DNA from: Neorhizobium galegae
GTDB taxonomy: Bacteria; Pseudomonadota; Alphaproteobacteria; Rhizobiales; Rhizobiaceae
Reading direction: 5' to 3'
Assembly (NCBI RefSeq): GCF_017877055.1
Contig: NZ_JAGIPG010000008.1
Location: 1-64,000 of the forward strand
Length of the DNA: 64,000 nt
Part shown: positions 1-7,260 of the stretch, one piece after another
How positions within the stretch are numbered: the stretch's first letter is position 1
Layout of the letters: the number at the start of each line of letters is the position of its first letter
The notes under the pieces: generated by a model
Told to the model about the DNA's origin: nothing
The model's database searches: none
Seen by the model: only the letters and a program-made list of their open reading frames with translations
Made by a program: the position numbers and the translations under genes

Positions 1-244
1 GGGGCTGCGGCCTCAGGATGATCCGGAGACCCCCGAATTTTTCCTTGATTTGCCGCAGGTAAAAACGACGGTGCCAAGCAGTCGTAGCAAGATGAGCATC
101 GACACGCTCCAGGTACTCGATCACGAGCGGATACCAGCCTTGACCTACACCCAGGAAGATTTCCCAGTCCTTCTCCTCCCATGTCGGATCGCAGAGCGCA
201 GCGAAGCGCGTCCGGATCACCGTCAGCATTTCCTCATGCGTCAT
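1..244 (-). CDS. KEKFGGLR-motif hypothetical protein, C-terminus beyond window
   Basis: Partial gene running off the left edge; about 81 codons are visible. The ATG at 244 has GGAGG five bases upstream and overlaps the end of the preceding gene by 11 bp. An internal ATG at 229 is a weaker option. The visible protein contains a GWYPLV segment followed by QIKEKFGGLR, the hallmark of a small unknown family common on proteobacterial plasmids and prophages. The genes at 63075-63500 and 734-1726 appear related. Function unknown. Confidence 0.75.
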   Translation of the reverse strand, partial: MTHEEMLTVIRTRFAALCDPTWEEKDWEIFLGVGQGWYPLVIEYLERVDAHLATTAWHRRFYLRQIKEKFGGLRIILRPQP

Positions 245-737
245 CCTCGCCTCCCGCGAAAGGATCGAGGCCGACTTCCTGGCAGTAGGACAGGTAGAAG
301 TCATGGGCCTGTTCCCTCGTCACGATCCTCCGGCCGAGCATCACCAGGAGCGTGGATTCGAACTGGCCGACGCGCATGATCTTCGGGCCGAACAGCTCAC
401 GCATCTGCTCGATATACGAGGGATGGCCTGGCTTGATCACGACCACATGATGCTTCTCGATCAGGTCCCAGATGCGGCTTTCACATGGTCCCATGCGAGA
501 GACCAAAGCATAGTAGTTGTTCTGGGTCTCAGCCCACTGCGGTTCGTCGGCCATGTCCATGCGGACAAGCTTCGAGGTGTAGATCACCTTGCCATCGTCG
601 AGGCGCGGGTGATCGTGAACGACACCCGTCAGCATGTGGTCCTCGCGACCGTAACCGACGACCCGCCAACGATTGAGGGAAGGGGCGTTCGCCAGCTGCT
701 CAAACGTCGGGGCAGGGTTCAAAATATCAGCCATCAT
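234..737 (-). CDS. Hypothetical protein, 167 aa
   Basis: I do not recognise a named domain. The protein opens with NPAPTFEQLANAPSLNRWRV, then has a central HDHPRLDDGKVIYTSKLVRM segment, an arrangement I recall from uncharacterised rhizobial proteins (low certainty). It lies in an operon: its ATG overlaps the stop of the 330-aa gene upstream (ATGA), and its own stop lies inside the start region of the next gene. The ribosome-binding site GGAGGTCGCCC is formed by the last codons of the upstream gene, so translation is probably coupled. No signal peptide or membrane segment is visible. Confidence 0.7.
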   Translation of the reverse strand: MMADILNPAPTFEQLANAPSLNRWRVVGYGREDHMLTGVVHDHPRLDDGKVIYTSKLVRMDMADEPQWAETQNNYYALVSRMGPCESRIWDLIEKHHVVVIKPGHPSYIEQMRELFGPKIMRVGQFESTLLVMLGRRIVTREQAHDFYLSYCQEVGLDPFAGGEDDA

Positions 738-1726
738 GGGCGACCTCCGGGAGCTTCGGGAAGGATAGGGCGATCAGTTTCGGTGAAACCCAAGCGAACG
801 ACCAACGCCGACATCAACCCATCGAGTTCCTTTTCGAGGTGAGGGGTAGTGTCGCAATCGTAATCGACCTCATAGCCGGGATTCCAGTCGACGCAGTCTT
901 TCAGGACGAAGCCGACCTCCATCGAAGCCGCGATTTTCAAGGTCTGCTGCAGAATATAGAACTGGCGGCTGGTCAGGCGGATCACACACCCCTCATCAAT
1001 GAGGGTGCCAAAGATCGTCCGAGCGCGGTCAGTCCAGTCCTGGATATACGGGCGAGTGTCAGCAAGCTCTTCGGCCGTGCTGCAAAATTCAGTGATCTCC
1101 ATCCCAACAATCAGTTCGTAGCCAGGAATGTAGATAGGTCTCATGACCAGCAGACCCTCATCGAAAGCAAGCTTGATGTGGATGTATCCGGCCTGATCCC
1201 ACTCGCGCACTTTGGCAGCGATCTTTCCGAGGTAGTCGAACGCGATCTTCCGGATGTCTTCCGGCATCGAACGGTCGAGGGCAGGGGGGCCGTCTCGGAA
1301 CAGGAAAGCGAGATCGGCCCAACGTGCTTTCTCTTGTTCGACCTGGACGGCGGCCGAGGATAGGTGCTCCTCACAGAAGAAGCCAGCTTGAGCCCCCTCA
1401 GTCGCTCCTGGCAGCGTTTCGACACCTGGAAGGCCACAGACCTCACAGAGCGACTGCGAGGCCAGCAGGAGCGCCTCCTGTGCCCTCACGAGTGCCAGAG
1501 CACTCTCGCCTGTCCAATTGAACTGACAGGGGGCGACAAAGGCCTGCAGGCCATAGGGCATCCGCTCAAATCGGACGATCACGCAGTCCGCAAGATCGCC
1601 AATGTCCTTGAGCTGGGAGAGGAAATGATCGACGGCATGAAACCAACCATCCGGAAGCGTTGAAACGCTCGGATCGAAGTACCACGGATAGCGCGTCCGC
1701 AAGGTTTCGATCTTATCTGCTTTCAT
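734..1726 (-). CDS. Hypothetical protein with Cys/His knuckle, 330 aa
   Basis: Soluble unknown protein. Near residues 94-120 it has a CEVCGLPG ... FCEEHL arrangement that could bind zinc; the same CxxCGxPG ... CxxH layout occurs in the protein at 63075-63500, so the two are probably distant relatives. The C-terminal two thirds are mixed helix/strand with no motif I know. The ATG at 1726 is preceded by GGAGATCGTC. First of three overlapping minus-strand genes and probably co-transcribed with the two that follow. Confidence 0.7.
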   Translation of the reverse strand: MKADKIETLRTRYPWYFDPSVSTLPDGWFHAVDHFLSQLKDIGDLADCVIVRFERMPYGLQAFVAPCQFNWTGESALALVRAQEALLLASQSLCEVCGLPGVETLPGATEGAQAGFFCEEHLSSAAVQVEQEKARWADLAFLFRDGPPALDRSMPEDIRKIAFDYLGKIAAKVREWDQAGYIHIKLAFDEGLLVMRPIYIPGYELIVGMEITEFCSTAEELADTRPYIQDWTDRARTIFGTLIDEGCVIRLTSRQFYILQQTLKIAASMEVGFVLKDCVDWNPGYEVDYDCDTTPHLEKELDGLMSALVVRLGFTETDRPILPEAPGGRP

Positions 1727-1749
1727 GACGATCTCCGGAATGAGAGGAA

Positions 1750-1785
1750 ATGAAAAAGGGGAAAGCGTGAGCCTCCCCCTTCGAG
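1750..1785 (-). terminator. Rho-independent terminator after the paralogous membrane-protein operon
   Basis: On the minus strand a GC-rich hairpin (AAGGGGGAGG ... TTTCCCC) is followed by TTTTTC. It lies just downstream of the stop at 1807 and separates the membrane-protein operon from the gene starting at 1726. Confidence 0.65.
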
Positions 1786-1806
1786 CGATCCAGGGCAGGG
1801 CAGTAA

Positions 1807-2268
1807 TTATTTCCAGAGGTTCTTGGTGGACTGCTCCGCCGAGATTCGAACGGAAGAAGGCTGCTCATATTGATCAGCGTAATTGGCGCACCAGGCGCGG
1901 TGGCGAAAGACGACGTAGCGGTCGAAGAAATTCATTTTGAACCAGCTAGGGCAGAGGTCACCATGAATCTCATTTCGCGTGGCGATCTCACGAGCGCTCG
2001 GCTGTTGGTTGAACAGATAGATGCTAGGCGACAGGCAGATGCCGATTACGATAAGATGACCGAAAACAGCACCATATCGCCGGTATTGAAACTGCCGGTA
2101 CATGGAGTGTGCAAAGACCATGGCAACAAGCGCAGCGCCGATGCAAAAGAACATCTCGTTGTCGGGCTTGGTGCCGTAAAGGAGGAGCCCACAACCAGCC
2201 AAGATGACCAGGCCAGCCTTAGAGGAGAAGACCGTCAATACTTTAGGATCAACAGGTGCGTGCTGCAT
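1807..2268 (-). CDS. Small membrane protein, LWK-tail paralog 1
   Basis: About 153 aa. The N-terminal half holds two or three hydrophobic helices; the C-terminal half has the pattern LCPSWF ... FRHRAWCANY and the protein ends STKNLWK. The same Cys, Trp-Cys and tail arrangement recurs in the four genes to the right, so this is a local paralog family of unknown function. I start at the ATG at 2268, three residues past the previous stop; the longer frame begins with TTG. Last gene of its operon, followed by a terminator. Cytoplasmic-membrane location is inferred from hydrophobicity. Confidence 0.75.
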   Translation of the reverse strand: MQHAPVDPKVLTVFSSKAGLVILAGCGLLLYGTKPDNEMFFCIGAALVAMVFAHSMYRQFQYRRYGAVFGHLIVIGICLSPSIYLFNQQPSAREIATRNEIHGDLCPSWFKMNFFDRYVVFRHRAWCANYADQYEQPSSVRISAEQSTKNLWK

Positions 2269-2270
2269 GG

Positions 2271-2747
2271 TCACTTCCAAATCTGATTGCTGGAGACGGC
2301 TTCCGCTGAAGCTTTCGGCTGGCCCGATTGCAGCAGGCCTTCAGCAGCAAGGCGATCTGCATAATTCCGGCACCATGCCTGCTCCTGGCCGCGAACGTAC
2401 TTGTCCCAGAGATTTCCCTCGATCCAATCGGGGCAGAGACGCCGGTAGTAACCTTCACGGTTTTGTAGCGCCTGCGCGCTCGGCTCTTTGCTGACGGCGA
2501 AATAGATCGGGCTGAGCCAGGCGGCGACCCAAGCTGCAGCGACCAGATATTCCCAGACGGTTACCTTCCGACGGCTGCGAGCCCGGATGGTGAGGACGAT
2601 TGCGAAAACAGCAAGGATCATGCCTCCAAGCTGGACCAGCGGTGGTTCCTTGGCCATGAAAACCAAGCTCAACCCGATGAAAAGGATGAGGCCGCGATAG
2701 CTGAAGAGTGCTTTGATGTTGTCAGGGTGAATAGAAGTCGGGTTCAT
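2271..2747 (-). CDS. Small membrane protein, LWK-tail paralog 2
   Basis: 158 aa. It has hydrophobic helices at about residues 15-50 and 68-85, then LCPDWI ... GQEQAWCRNY, and ends SSNQIWK. It is similar throughout to its neighbours. Two bases separate its stop from the next ATG, so co-translation is likely. The two conserved cysteines sit in the segment after the last hydrophobic helix and could form a disulfide if that part is periplasmic; this is inference. Confidence 0.75.
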   Translation of the reverse strand: MNPTSIHPDNIKALFSYRGLILFIGLSLVFMAKEPPLVQLGGMILAVFAIVLTIRARSRRKVTVWEYLVAAAWVAAWLSPIYFAVSKEPSAQALQNREGYYRRLCPDWIEGNLWDKYVRGQEQAWCRNYADRLAAEGLLQSGQPKASAEAVSSNQIWK

Positions 2748-2757
2748 GATTCAGCTC

Positions 2758-3204
2758 TCACTTCCAAAGGTTGCCAGTGGTTTCCGTGCTGGCCGTCGAT
2801 CCCGTATCGATCTGAGCTGCCATGTCGTACTGAGGGTAGTCGCGGCACCAAGACGTGTTCCGCCGCTGGACGTAGCGCTCCCACCCACTCGACTTGAAAT
2901 ACGTCGGGCAAAGTGTTGGGGCGTAGGCCTCGCGAGTGGAGAGGATGTCCGCATCCGGACGCATCTCGCTGATCCCGCTATAGAGAGCGGGAGCCATGAA
3001 CAGGCTCCCGCAAAAGAGGACTGCGGCGAACGGTTTGAAACCGGCTGAGAAGGAGCCGTATGCCTTCGCCGCGATCAGGATTACAATGAGGAAGTAGACG
3101 TAAAAAAGCCCGGAGCCGAGGAGCAGCTCGCCATGCATAGCCAGCGCGAATGAGAGCGCGAGAACTGCCATCGCGGTTGCTTTGTTGGAAAGGAACTTGG
3201 TCAT
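2758..3204 (-). CDS. Small membrane protein, LWK-tail paralog 3
   Basis: 148 aa. Hydrophobic helices span about residues 10-80, followed by LCPTYF ... RRNTSWCRDYPQYD and a C-terminal TTGNLWK. It is closest to the adjacent gene at 3212-3577, sharing the RNxSWC ... YPQYD segment. Member of the same minus-strand operon (10 bp before the next gene, 7 bp after the previous one). Function unknown. Confidence 0.75.
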   Translation of the reverse strand: MTKFLSNKATAMAVLALSFALAMHGELLLGSGLFYVYFLIVILIAAKAYGSFSAGFKPFAAVLFCGSLFMAPALYSGISEMRPDADILSTREAYAPTLCPTYFKSSGWERYVQRRNTSWCRDYPQYDMAAQIDTGSTASTETTGNLWK

Positions 3205-3211
3205 GTTGATC

Positions 3212-3577
3212 TCACTTCTTCACGTCGTACTGGGGATAGGCTGCGCACCAGGAAATGTTGCGGTGAACGACCCACTGACCCCAGACACCGGCCTGGTGAT
3301 AGGTCGGGCAAAGGCTGGCAGCTACGCGGTCGCGGCTTTCCTTCAGGCGCTCGGCTGCGTCAGCGCGTTCGTATCCGAAGCCTTTGCGGACACACTTCGA
3401 AACATCACAGTAATTCCGGTAATAGCTGTTGGTCATCATTGCACCGATGAAGGAACCGACAACCGGAAGTGCGACGTAGTAGACCAGCGCGCCAAAGAGT
3501 GCGATTGCCAGCAGATCGCTGAGAAGTTCACCGAATGCATTTCCCGCCTTGGTGGCGCTATCAAACTTCTTCGTCAT
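3212..3577 (-). CDS. Small membrane protein, paralog 4, lacks the LWK tail
   Basis: 121 aa from the ATG at 3577, which has GAGG eight bases upstream; the longer frame starts with GTG. It has hydrophobic helices at about residues 20-55, an extra Cys pair (YCDVSKCVRKGF), then LCPTYH ... HRNISWCAAYPQYD, and ends in VKK, so the LWK tail seen in the other four is absent. First gene of the operon, directly downstream of the promoter/operator at 3609-3637. Confidence 0.75.
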   Translation of the reverse strand: MTKKFDSATKAGNAFGELLSDLLAIALFGALVYYVALPVVGSFIGAMMTNSYYRNYCDVSKCVRKGFGYERADAAERLKESRDRVAASLCPTYHQAGVWGQWVVHRNISWCAAYPQYDVKK

Positions 3578-3608
3578 GGCTATCACCTCAAAAACTCGAT
3601 ACGCCTAA

Positions 3609-3637
3609 ATGATGGTGGACATTGGGCACCATGTCAA
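3609..3637 (-). promoter_or_regulatory. Promoter with 15-bp dyad operator in the spacer
   Basis: Read on the minus strand: TTGACA (3637-3632), a 17-bp spacer, then CATCAT. The spacer contains the dyad GTGGACATTGGGCAC (plus strand 3615-3629), matching GTGNNCANTGNNCAC found at 49015, 59613, 61958 and 10663. It drives the gene at 3577 and probably the three paralogs beyond. Occupation of the dyad would block polymerase, so repression is the simplest reading. Confidence 0.7.
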
Positions 3638-3673
3638 TAGGGCGTTGGGCTAATAGGGCATTAGAAGAACGGA

Positions 3674-4147
3674 TTATTTCCAGAGCTGAACAGCGGTGGT
3701 TTCCGAGGCGACGGCCTGAGTATCCGCACCTGGGAGGCGGTGGACGTAGTCCTTACACCAACGGCGGTCACGGTACTGACCGATGCTGCGGTCAAACCAG
3801 TTCCCGTCGCGCCAGTTCAGGCAGAGAACTTCAAAGGTGCGCTCGTAGGAAGATAGCTGCGAAGCTGAGGGGTGCCCTTGCTCATTGAGCTGGCTGTAGG
3901 CTCCGAGGAAAAGCGGAACACCTAAAAGCAGGGCAATGACGGCCTGGTCGACGCTGAGCCAAGCCAAACGCCTCTTCGACCTCGACGCTCGATCATATCG
4001 AAAATGGTAGTGATAATTCCAGGCTAAGATCGAGATTAGAGTAGCAAAAGCCACGATCCATTCATGATAGAAAAGCGCAGCAACCATTAGTACGACTAGG
4101 ACCGGTTTACCAAGGGATTTGAAGTATTGCTTACTCTGATCGTTCAT
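3674..4147 (-). CDS. Small membrane protein, LWK-tail paralog 5
   Basis: 157 aa. Two hydrophobic stretches lie at about residues 15-40 and 67-85, followed by LCLNWRDGNWFDRS ... DRRWCKDYVHRL and a C-terminal TTAVQLWK. It is the most diverged member and is separated from the other four by the promoter at 3609-3637. It follows the terminator of the 800-aa gene, so it should have its own promoter in 4148-4175, which I could not define. Confidence 0.75.
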   Translation of the reverse strand: MNDQSKQYFKSLGKPVLVVLMVAALFYHEWIVAFATLISILAWNYHYHFRYDRASRSKRRLAWLSVDQAVIALLLGVPLFLGAYSQLNEQGHPSASQLSSYERTFEVLCLNWRDGNWFDRSIGQYRDRRWCKDYVHRLPGADTQAVASETTAVQLWK

Positions 4148-4174
4148 AATGGTTTTCCTCTGCCAGAATACAAA

Positions 4175-4202
4175 TGAAAGGAGCCGCCCGAAGACGGCTC
4201 CC
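4175..4202 (-). terminator. Terminator after the 800-aa gene
   Basis: A strong hairpin with arms GGAGCCG/CGGCTCC and an eight-base loop, followed on the minus strand by TTTCATTTG. It sits between the stop at 4211 and the ATG at 4147. Confidence 0.7.
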
Positions 4203-4210
4203 GATGTTGA

Positions 4211-6613
4211 TCAGACGGAAAGGCTGGGCTCTTCACCCTCGTTCTTCGATACGGATTTGGCCTTTTCCTTGCTCTCCTGACGGGCGAGGTCGGCAGCAAC
4301 ATCCGAGCGGAGTGTCCCTTCCTTCTTCGCCTCGTCGAGAAGGCCTTTGGCGTATTCCTCCCAAGAGGAAGGGCGCTTTGCCTCGACAGGTTTCTCAGCC
4401 TTCTCGGTCGCCTCGACCTGATCCAAGCGAATGTCGCTTGTTTTCAAGGTGTTCAGCAGTTCCGACTGGTTTGGGGTCTCAACTGCTGAAACGGTTTCCG
4501 CCTTGGCAGTTTCGACCTGAACAGCTTCTTCCTCTACCTCGTCCAGAGTTTCATAAAATGCTTCAGCAGCATCTGGATGACCGAACTTGGTGAGCACGTC
4601 CTGTTCACGCTTGTAGTCGCTGTCGATCTGCTGAAGGGGATCGTTTGCATCCCAGATAGCCCACCCCTCCGATTCCGCGTGCTGGGTCCGCTCAAGGAGT
4701 TCGTTGCCCTTGAGCATGTAGGTAGCGTTTTCATGACGAAGGACGGTGCCTTCCGGCTGCTCGCGAAGCTGAGAGACCATGTCAACGCGGGTCTCGTACC
4801 CGTCGTACATCCAAGGTTCCACCTGAGCCTTTTCAGCCTCTACAGCTGCCTCCTGGTCAAGACGGCTGTTGTCGGCGGCACGCTTCCATTCCCAGTCCTC
4901 CACGCCATTAGGTGCGACAGACAGATCGATGGCGACGGCAGTGTTGCCCATCTCGAAAGCAGCGTGTGTCTGCTCGGCTTCGCTGTAGAGCTGGGCGACA
5001 TAATCGTTGCGCTCCCGTGCAGCTTCGCTTTCTACTGACTGCTCCTGCTCGAAGGTCTGATTGTCGTAATCGGCGTAGAGGTCGGTTTCTTCCAAGACGC
5101 CAGCCTCAAGGTTCTCACGAACCTGCTCCTGAACAGCGCGTTCACGCTCTTCCAGGTAGGCGGGCGAGACATCAAGAGCGTTGACTGGCTCGACGGCCTT
5201 CTCCTGAACTTCAACGGGAGAGGCTTCAACAACCGGCTCCTGAACGTTCGGCTCAATGACGACGCTCTCGCTGAGGAGTTCGCGGATTTCCTGATCCTCG
5301 GCCTGCTGAAGGGTCAGAACCTGATCCTGAGTTTCCGTGGCGAAGAGAGGGACGTCGCACTTGTTGGCATCCCATGCGAAGGACTGGTCCGGATCGGTCC
5401 AAGTCTCGATCAAGTTGTCGCCGTCGAGGTGGAAGGAAACGCCTTCACCCTCAAAATTTAGGGTATCAAGGTCACCCTCACGAAGGCGCTCGACCACTTC
5501 CAGGCGGAGTGCTGCCTGCTCATCATTGGGCTCGAAGCCCTTCTCGATGGCATCGATTTCCTTCCATTCGACGCCTTCATTCTCAGTGCCGATCTGCTTC
5601 AGGGTGGCGATGTCATAGGAACGCTCGTAAGGCTGGTCGATTACGTCATCGAGTTCCTCGTCATGAATCTTAACGATGGAGGTCTGACGCAGCTCCGATC
5701 CGTCGGCAGACAGATAGTAGGTCTCGCCGGGCTGACCGAGCGCAGCCGACTGACTGCTAACAGTTGCTTCTGGCTCAGCCCGAAGGACATCGCGGATCGC
5801 CGCCAGCTGGGTCAGCTTAGCCGAGACGCCGGTATCGTCGGGATGACCGCGAAGCGCAGCAGGATGATCCTTCAGGCTTTCAAATTTCTGGTTTCCGTCG
5901 TGAGAGATGTAGTGGCTCCTCAGGACATTCACCTGCCTGAGCGTCAGTTCCTCTACCTGGCTCTCAACCTTGGAAGGAGAGGCGGGAACGCTACGAGGCG
6001 CTACCTCGACCTTAGTGAGGAAGTCATATACATCCCGGTCGCGAGAAGCCTTGAGCTTGTCGAGAACGGGCGCAAAGACAGCTGCACGGACCTGATCACG
6101 AGCGTTTGCAGGCGGATTGGTTTTGGCCTGGGACTTCAATGCAGCTTCCCGACGGGCATGCGCGGTCATCGCCTCAGACATGAAGCCGACACGAGAGCGC
6201 CAGACATCACCACCACCGAAATCGAGCTTCACATGAGTGGGGGTGCCAACCTTGTTATACTCGATGGAGAAAACTGCACCCGTATCAATCGGCAACTTGG
6301 CTGTGCGCCCTTGCTTGTAGAGAGCGGTGAGCTGCTTAGGATTGATCAGGCGGCCCATCTTGTAGGCGGCCTCAATTTCCTGATCCACCTGCACCTGAGC
6401 AAGTGCAGCTTTGTGTTCAGGCGTCTCAACCACAGCCGGGCGAGAATAGGCGTTAGCGGAGCTACCACCTGGCATCAGGCGACCATAACGCAGCACATAA
6501 TCGTCTTGCGACATGAAGGAGCCGCCGCGACCGAAACCCATACCAAGGCCAGGCCGGAATTCGTAGATTGGACGCAGGAGTTTACCAATGCGCTCTTTTA
6601 AGCCGTCGGCCAT
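4211..6613 (-). CDS. 800-aa acidic protein with three internal repeats
   Basis: Unrecognised soluble protein. The N-terminus is Gly/Arg-rich (GLGMGFGRGG, residues 22-31); the rest is Glu-rich with predicted helices. Three related segments appear at about residues 271-312, 370-418 and 608-660, each with LR(A/E), a Tyr/Phe-x-L-x-Gly-like strand and, in the last two, AWDAN or IWDAN. The C-terminal 110 residues are highly charged (Lys/Glu). It follows a 118-aa gene from a shared promoter near 7100 and lies next to the coupling-protein operon, so a transfer-linked or transferred-protein role is possible but unproven. Confidence 0.7.
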   Translation of the reverse strand: MADGLKERIGKLLRPIYEFRPGLGMGFGRGGSFMSQDDYVLRYGRLMPGGSSANAYSRPAVVETPEHKAALAQVQVDQEIEAAYKMGRLINPKQLTALYKQGRTAKLPIDTGAVFSIEYNKVGTPTHVKLDFGGGDVWRSRVGFMSEAMTAHARREAALKSQAKTNPPANARDQVRAAVFAPVLDKLKASRDRDVYDFLTKVEVAPRSVPASPSKVESQVEELTLRQVNVLRSHYISHDGNQKFESLKDHPAALRGHPDDTGVSAKLTQLAAIRDVLRAEPEATVSSQSAALGQPGETYYLSADGSELRQTSIVKIHDEELDDVIDQPYERSYDIATLKQIGTENEGVEWKEIDAIEKGFEPNDEQAALRLEVVERLREGDLDTLNFEGEGVSFHLDGDNLIETWTDPDQSFAWDANKCDVPLFATETQDQVLTLQQAEDQEIRELLSESVVIEPNVQEPVVEASPVEVQEKAVEPVNALDVSPAYLEERERAVQEQVRENLEAGVLEETDLYADYDNQTFEQEQSVESEAARERNDYVAQLYSEAEQTHAAFEMGNTAVAIDLSVAPNGVEDWEWKRAADNSRLDQEAAVEAEKAQVEPWMYDGYETRVDMVSQLREQPEGTVLRHENATYMLKGNELLERTQHAESEGWAIWDANDPLQQIDSDYKREQDVLTKFGHPDAAEAFYETLDEVEEEAVQVETAKAETVSAVETPNQSELLNTLKTSDIRLDQVEATEKAEKPVEAKRPSSWEEYAKGLLDEAKKEGTLRSDVAADLARQESKEKAKSVSKNEGEEPSLSV

Positions 6614-6660
6614 GGTCGTACCTCTCTCTCAACGATTTCGGAATTAGAAGAATGGGATGA

Positions 6661-7014
6661 TCAGCGTGCTCGGCAGCGAGAAGCGGACTGCACATCTTTG
6701 GCGGCTTCCCGGTCATCTTTCCGGGTCGCGCTCCAGGTCGCATTTTCAGCTTTCTGGGTGTTGGAAGCGGCCTTAACACCGCGCCAATGTTCACCTGCCG
6801 CAGCGTAGTTACCGTCACGAGTCTCAGCGCCACGCTGCTGTCCATCAGCCAAGGCATCCTGCCCCTTGAGCATGTTGGCGTATGCCTGCCACTGCTGGAG
6901 TTCGGTGGAGCGCTGGTGCTGCACCTCTTGCCAGTCAGCATCAAGGTTTGCGGCGATCTTCTCGACCAGTCCAGCGTAAGGCGATGAATTACCGCCACCC
7001 TCATTATCAGCCAT
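6661..7014 (-). CDS. Hypothetical protein, 118 aa, helical
   Basis: Start at the ATG at 7014 (MADNEGGG) with GAGG seven bases upstream; the longer frame adds 27 residues of non-coding character. The protein is polar and probably helical, with Gln- and Ala-rich stretches (EVQHQRSTELQQWQAYANML). First gene after the promoter at 7092-7120 and probably co-transcribed with the 800-aa gene 47 bp downstream. No known domain. Confidence 0.6.
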   Translation of the reverse strand: MADNEGGGNSSPYAGLVEKIAANLDADWQEVQHQRSTELQQWQAYANMLKGQDALADGQQRGAETRDGNYAAAGEHWRGVKAASNTQKAENATWSATRKDDREAAKDVQSASRCRAR

Positions 7015-7091
7015 CTTCAACCTCGTTCGAACGCAAAACAAACAGAACGGGGATGACCTTTTTTGAAACAAAGGATCGGCCGTCAGCATAG

Positions 7092-7120
7092 ACAATGCTG
7101 GAATATGCCGGATTTGTCAA
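7092..7120 (-). promoter_or_regulatory. Sigma70-like promoter for the 118-aa/800-aa operon
   Basis: Minus-strand TTGACA (7120-7115), 17-bp spacer, CATTGT (7097-7092), about 80 bp before the ATG at 7014. The surrounding 7121-7200 is AT-rich and holds no gene. The 15-bp dyad found in similar promoters is absent here. Confidence 0.55.
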
Positions 7121-7235
7121 GTATTAAGTAATTGATATTGCTGATAAAATCTGTTAAATCCGGGTATAGAACACTCGTAAGATTTTATCTAATTTGACTA
7201 CTACTTGGACATATTCCCTGCTTTCTCCTTCCAAA

Positions 7236-7259
7236 GGGGAGGGCTTTCGCCCCCTCCTT
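7236..7259 (-). terminator. Terminator after the coupling-protein operon
   Basis: Hairpin with a GAAA loop on the minus strand (GGAGGGGGC-GAAA-GCCCTCCCC) followed by TTT, one base after the T4CP stop region. Confidence 0.7.
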
Positions 7260-7260
7260 T

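Noticed and set aside
5663..6601. 312-aa plus-strand frame opposite the 800-aa gene
   Set aside because: Shadow of the real gene; no start signal, and the minus-strand frame has operon structure.
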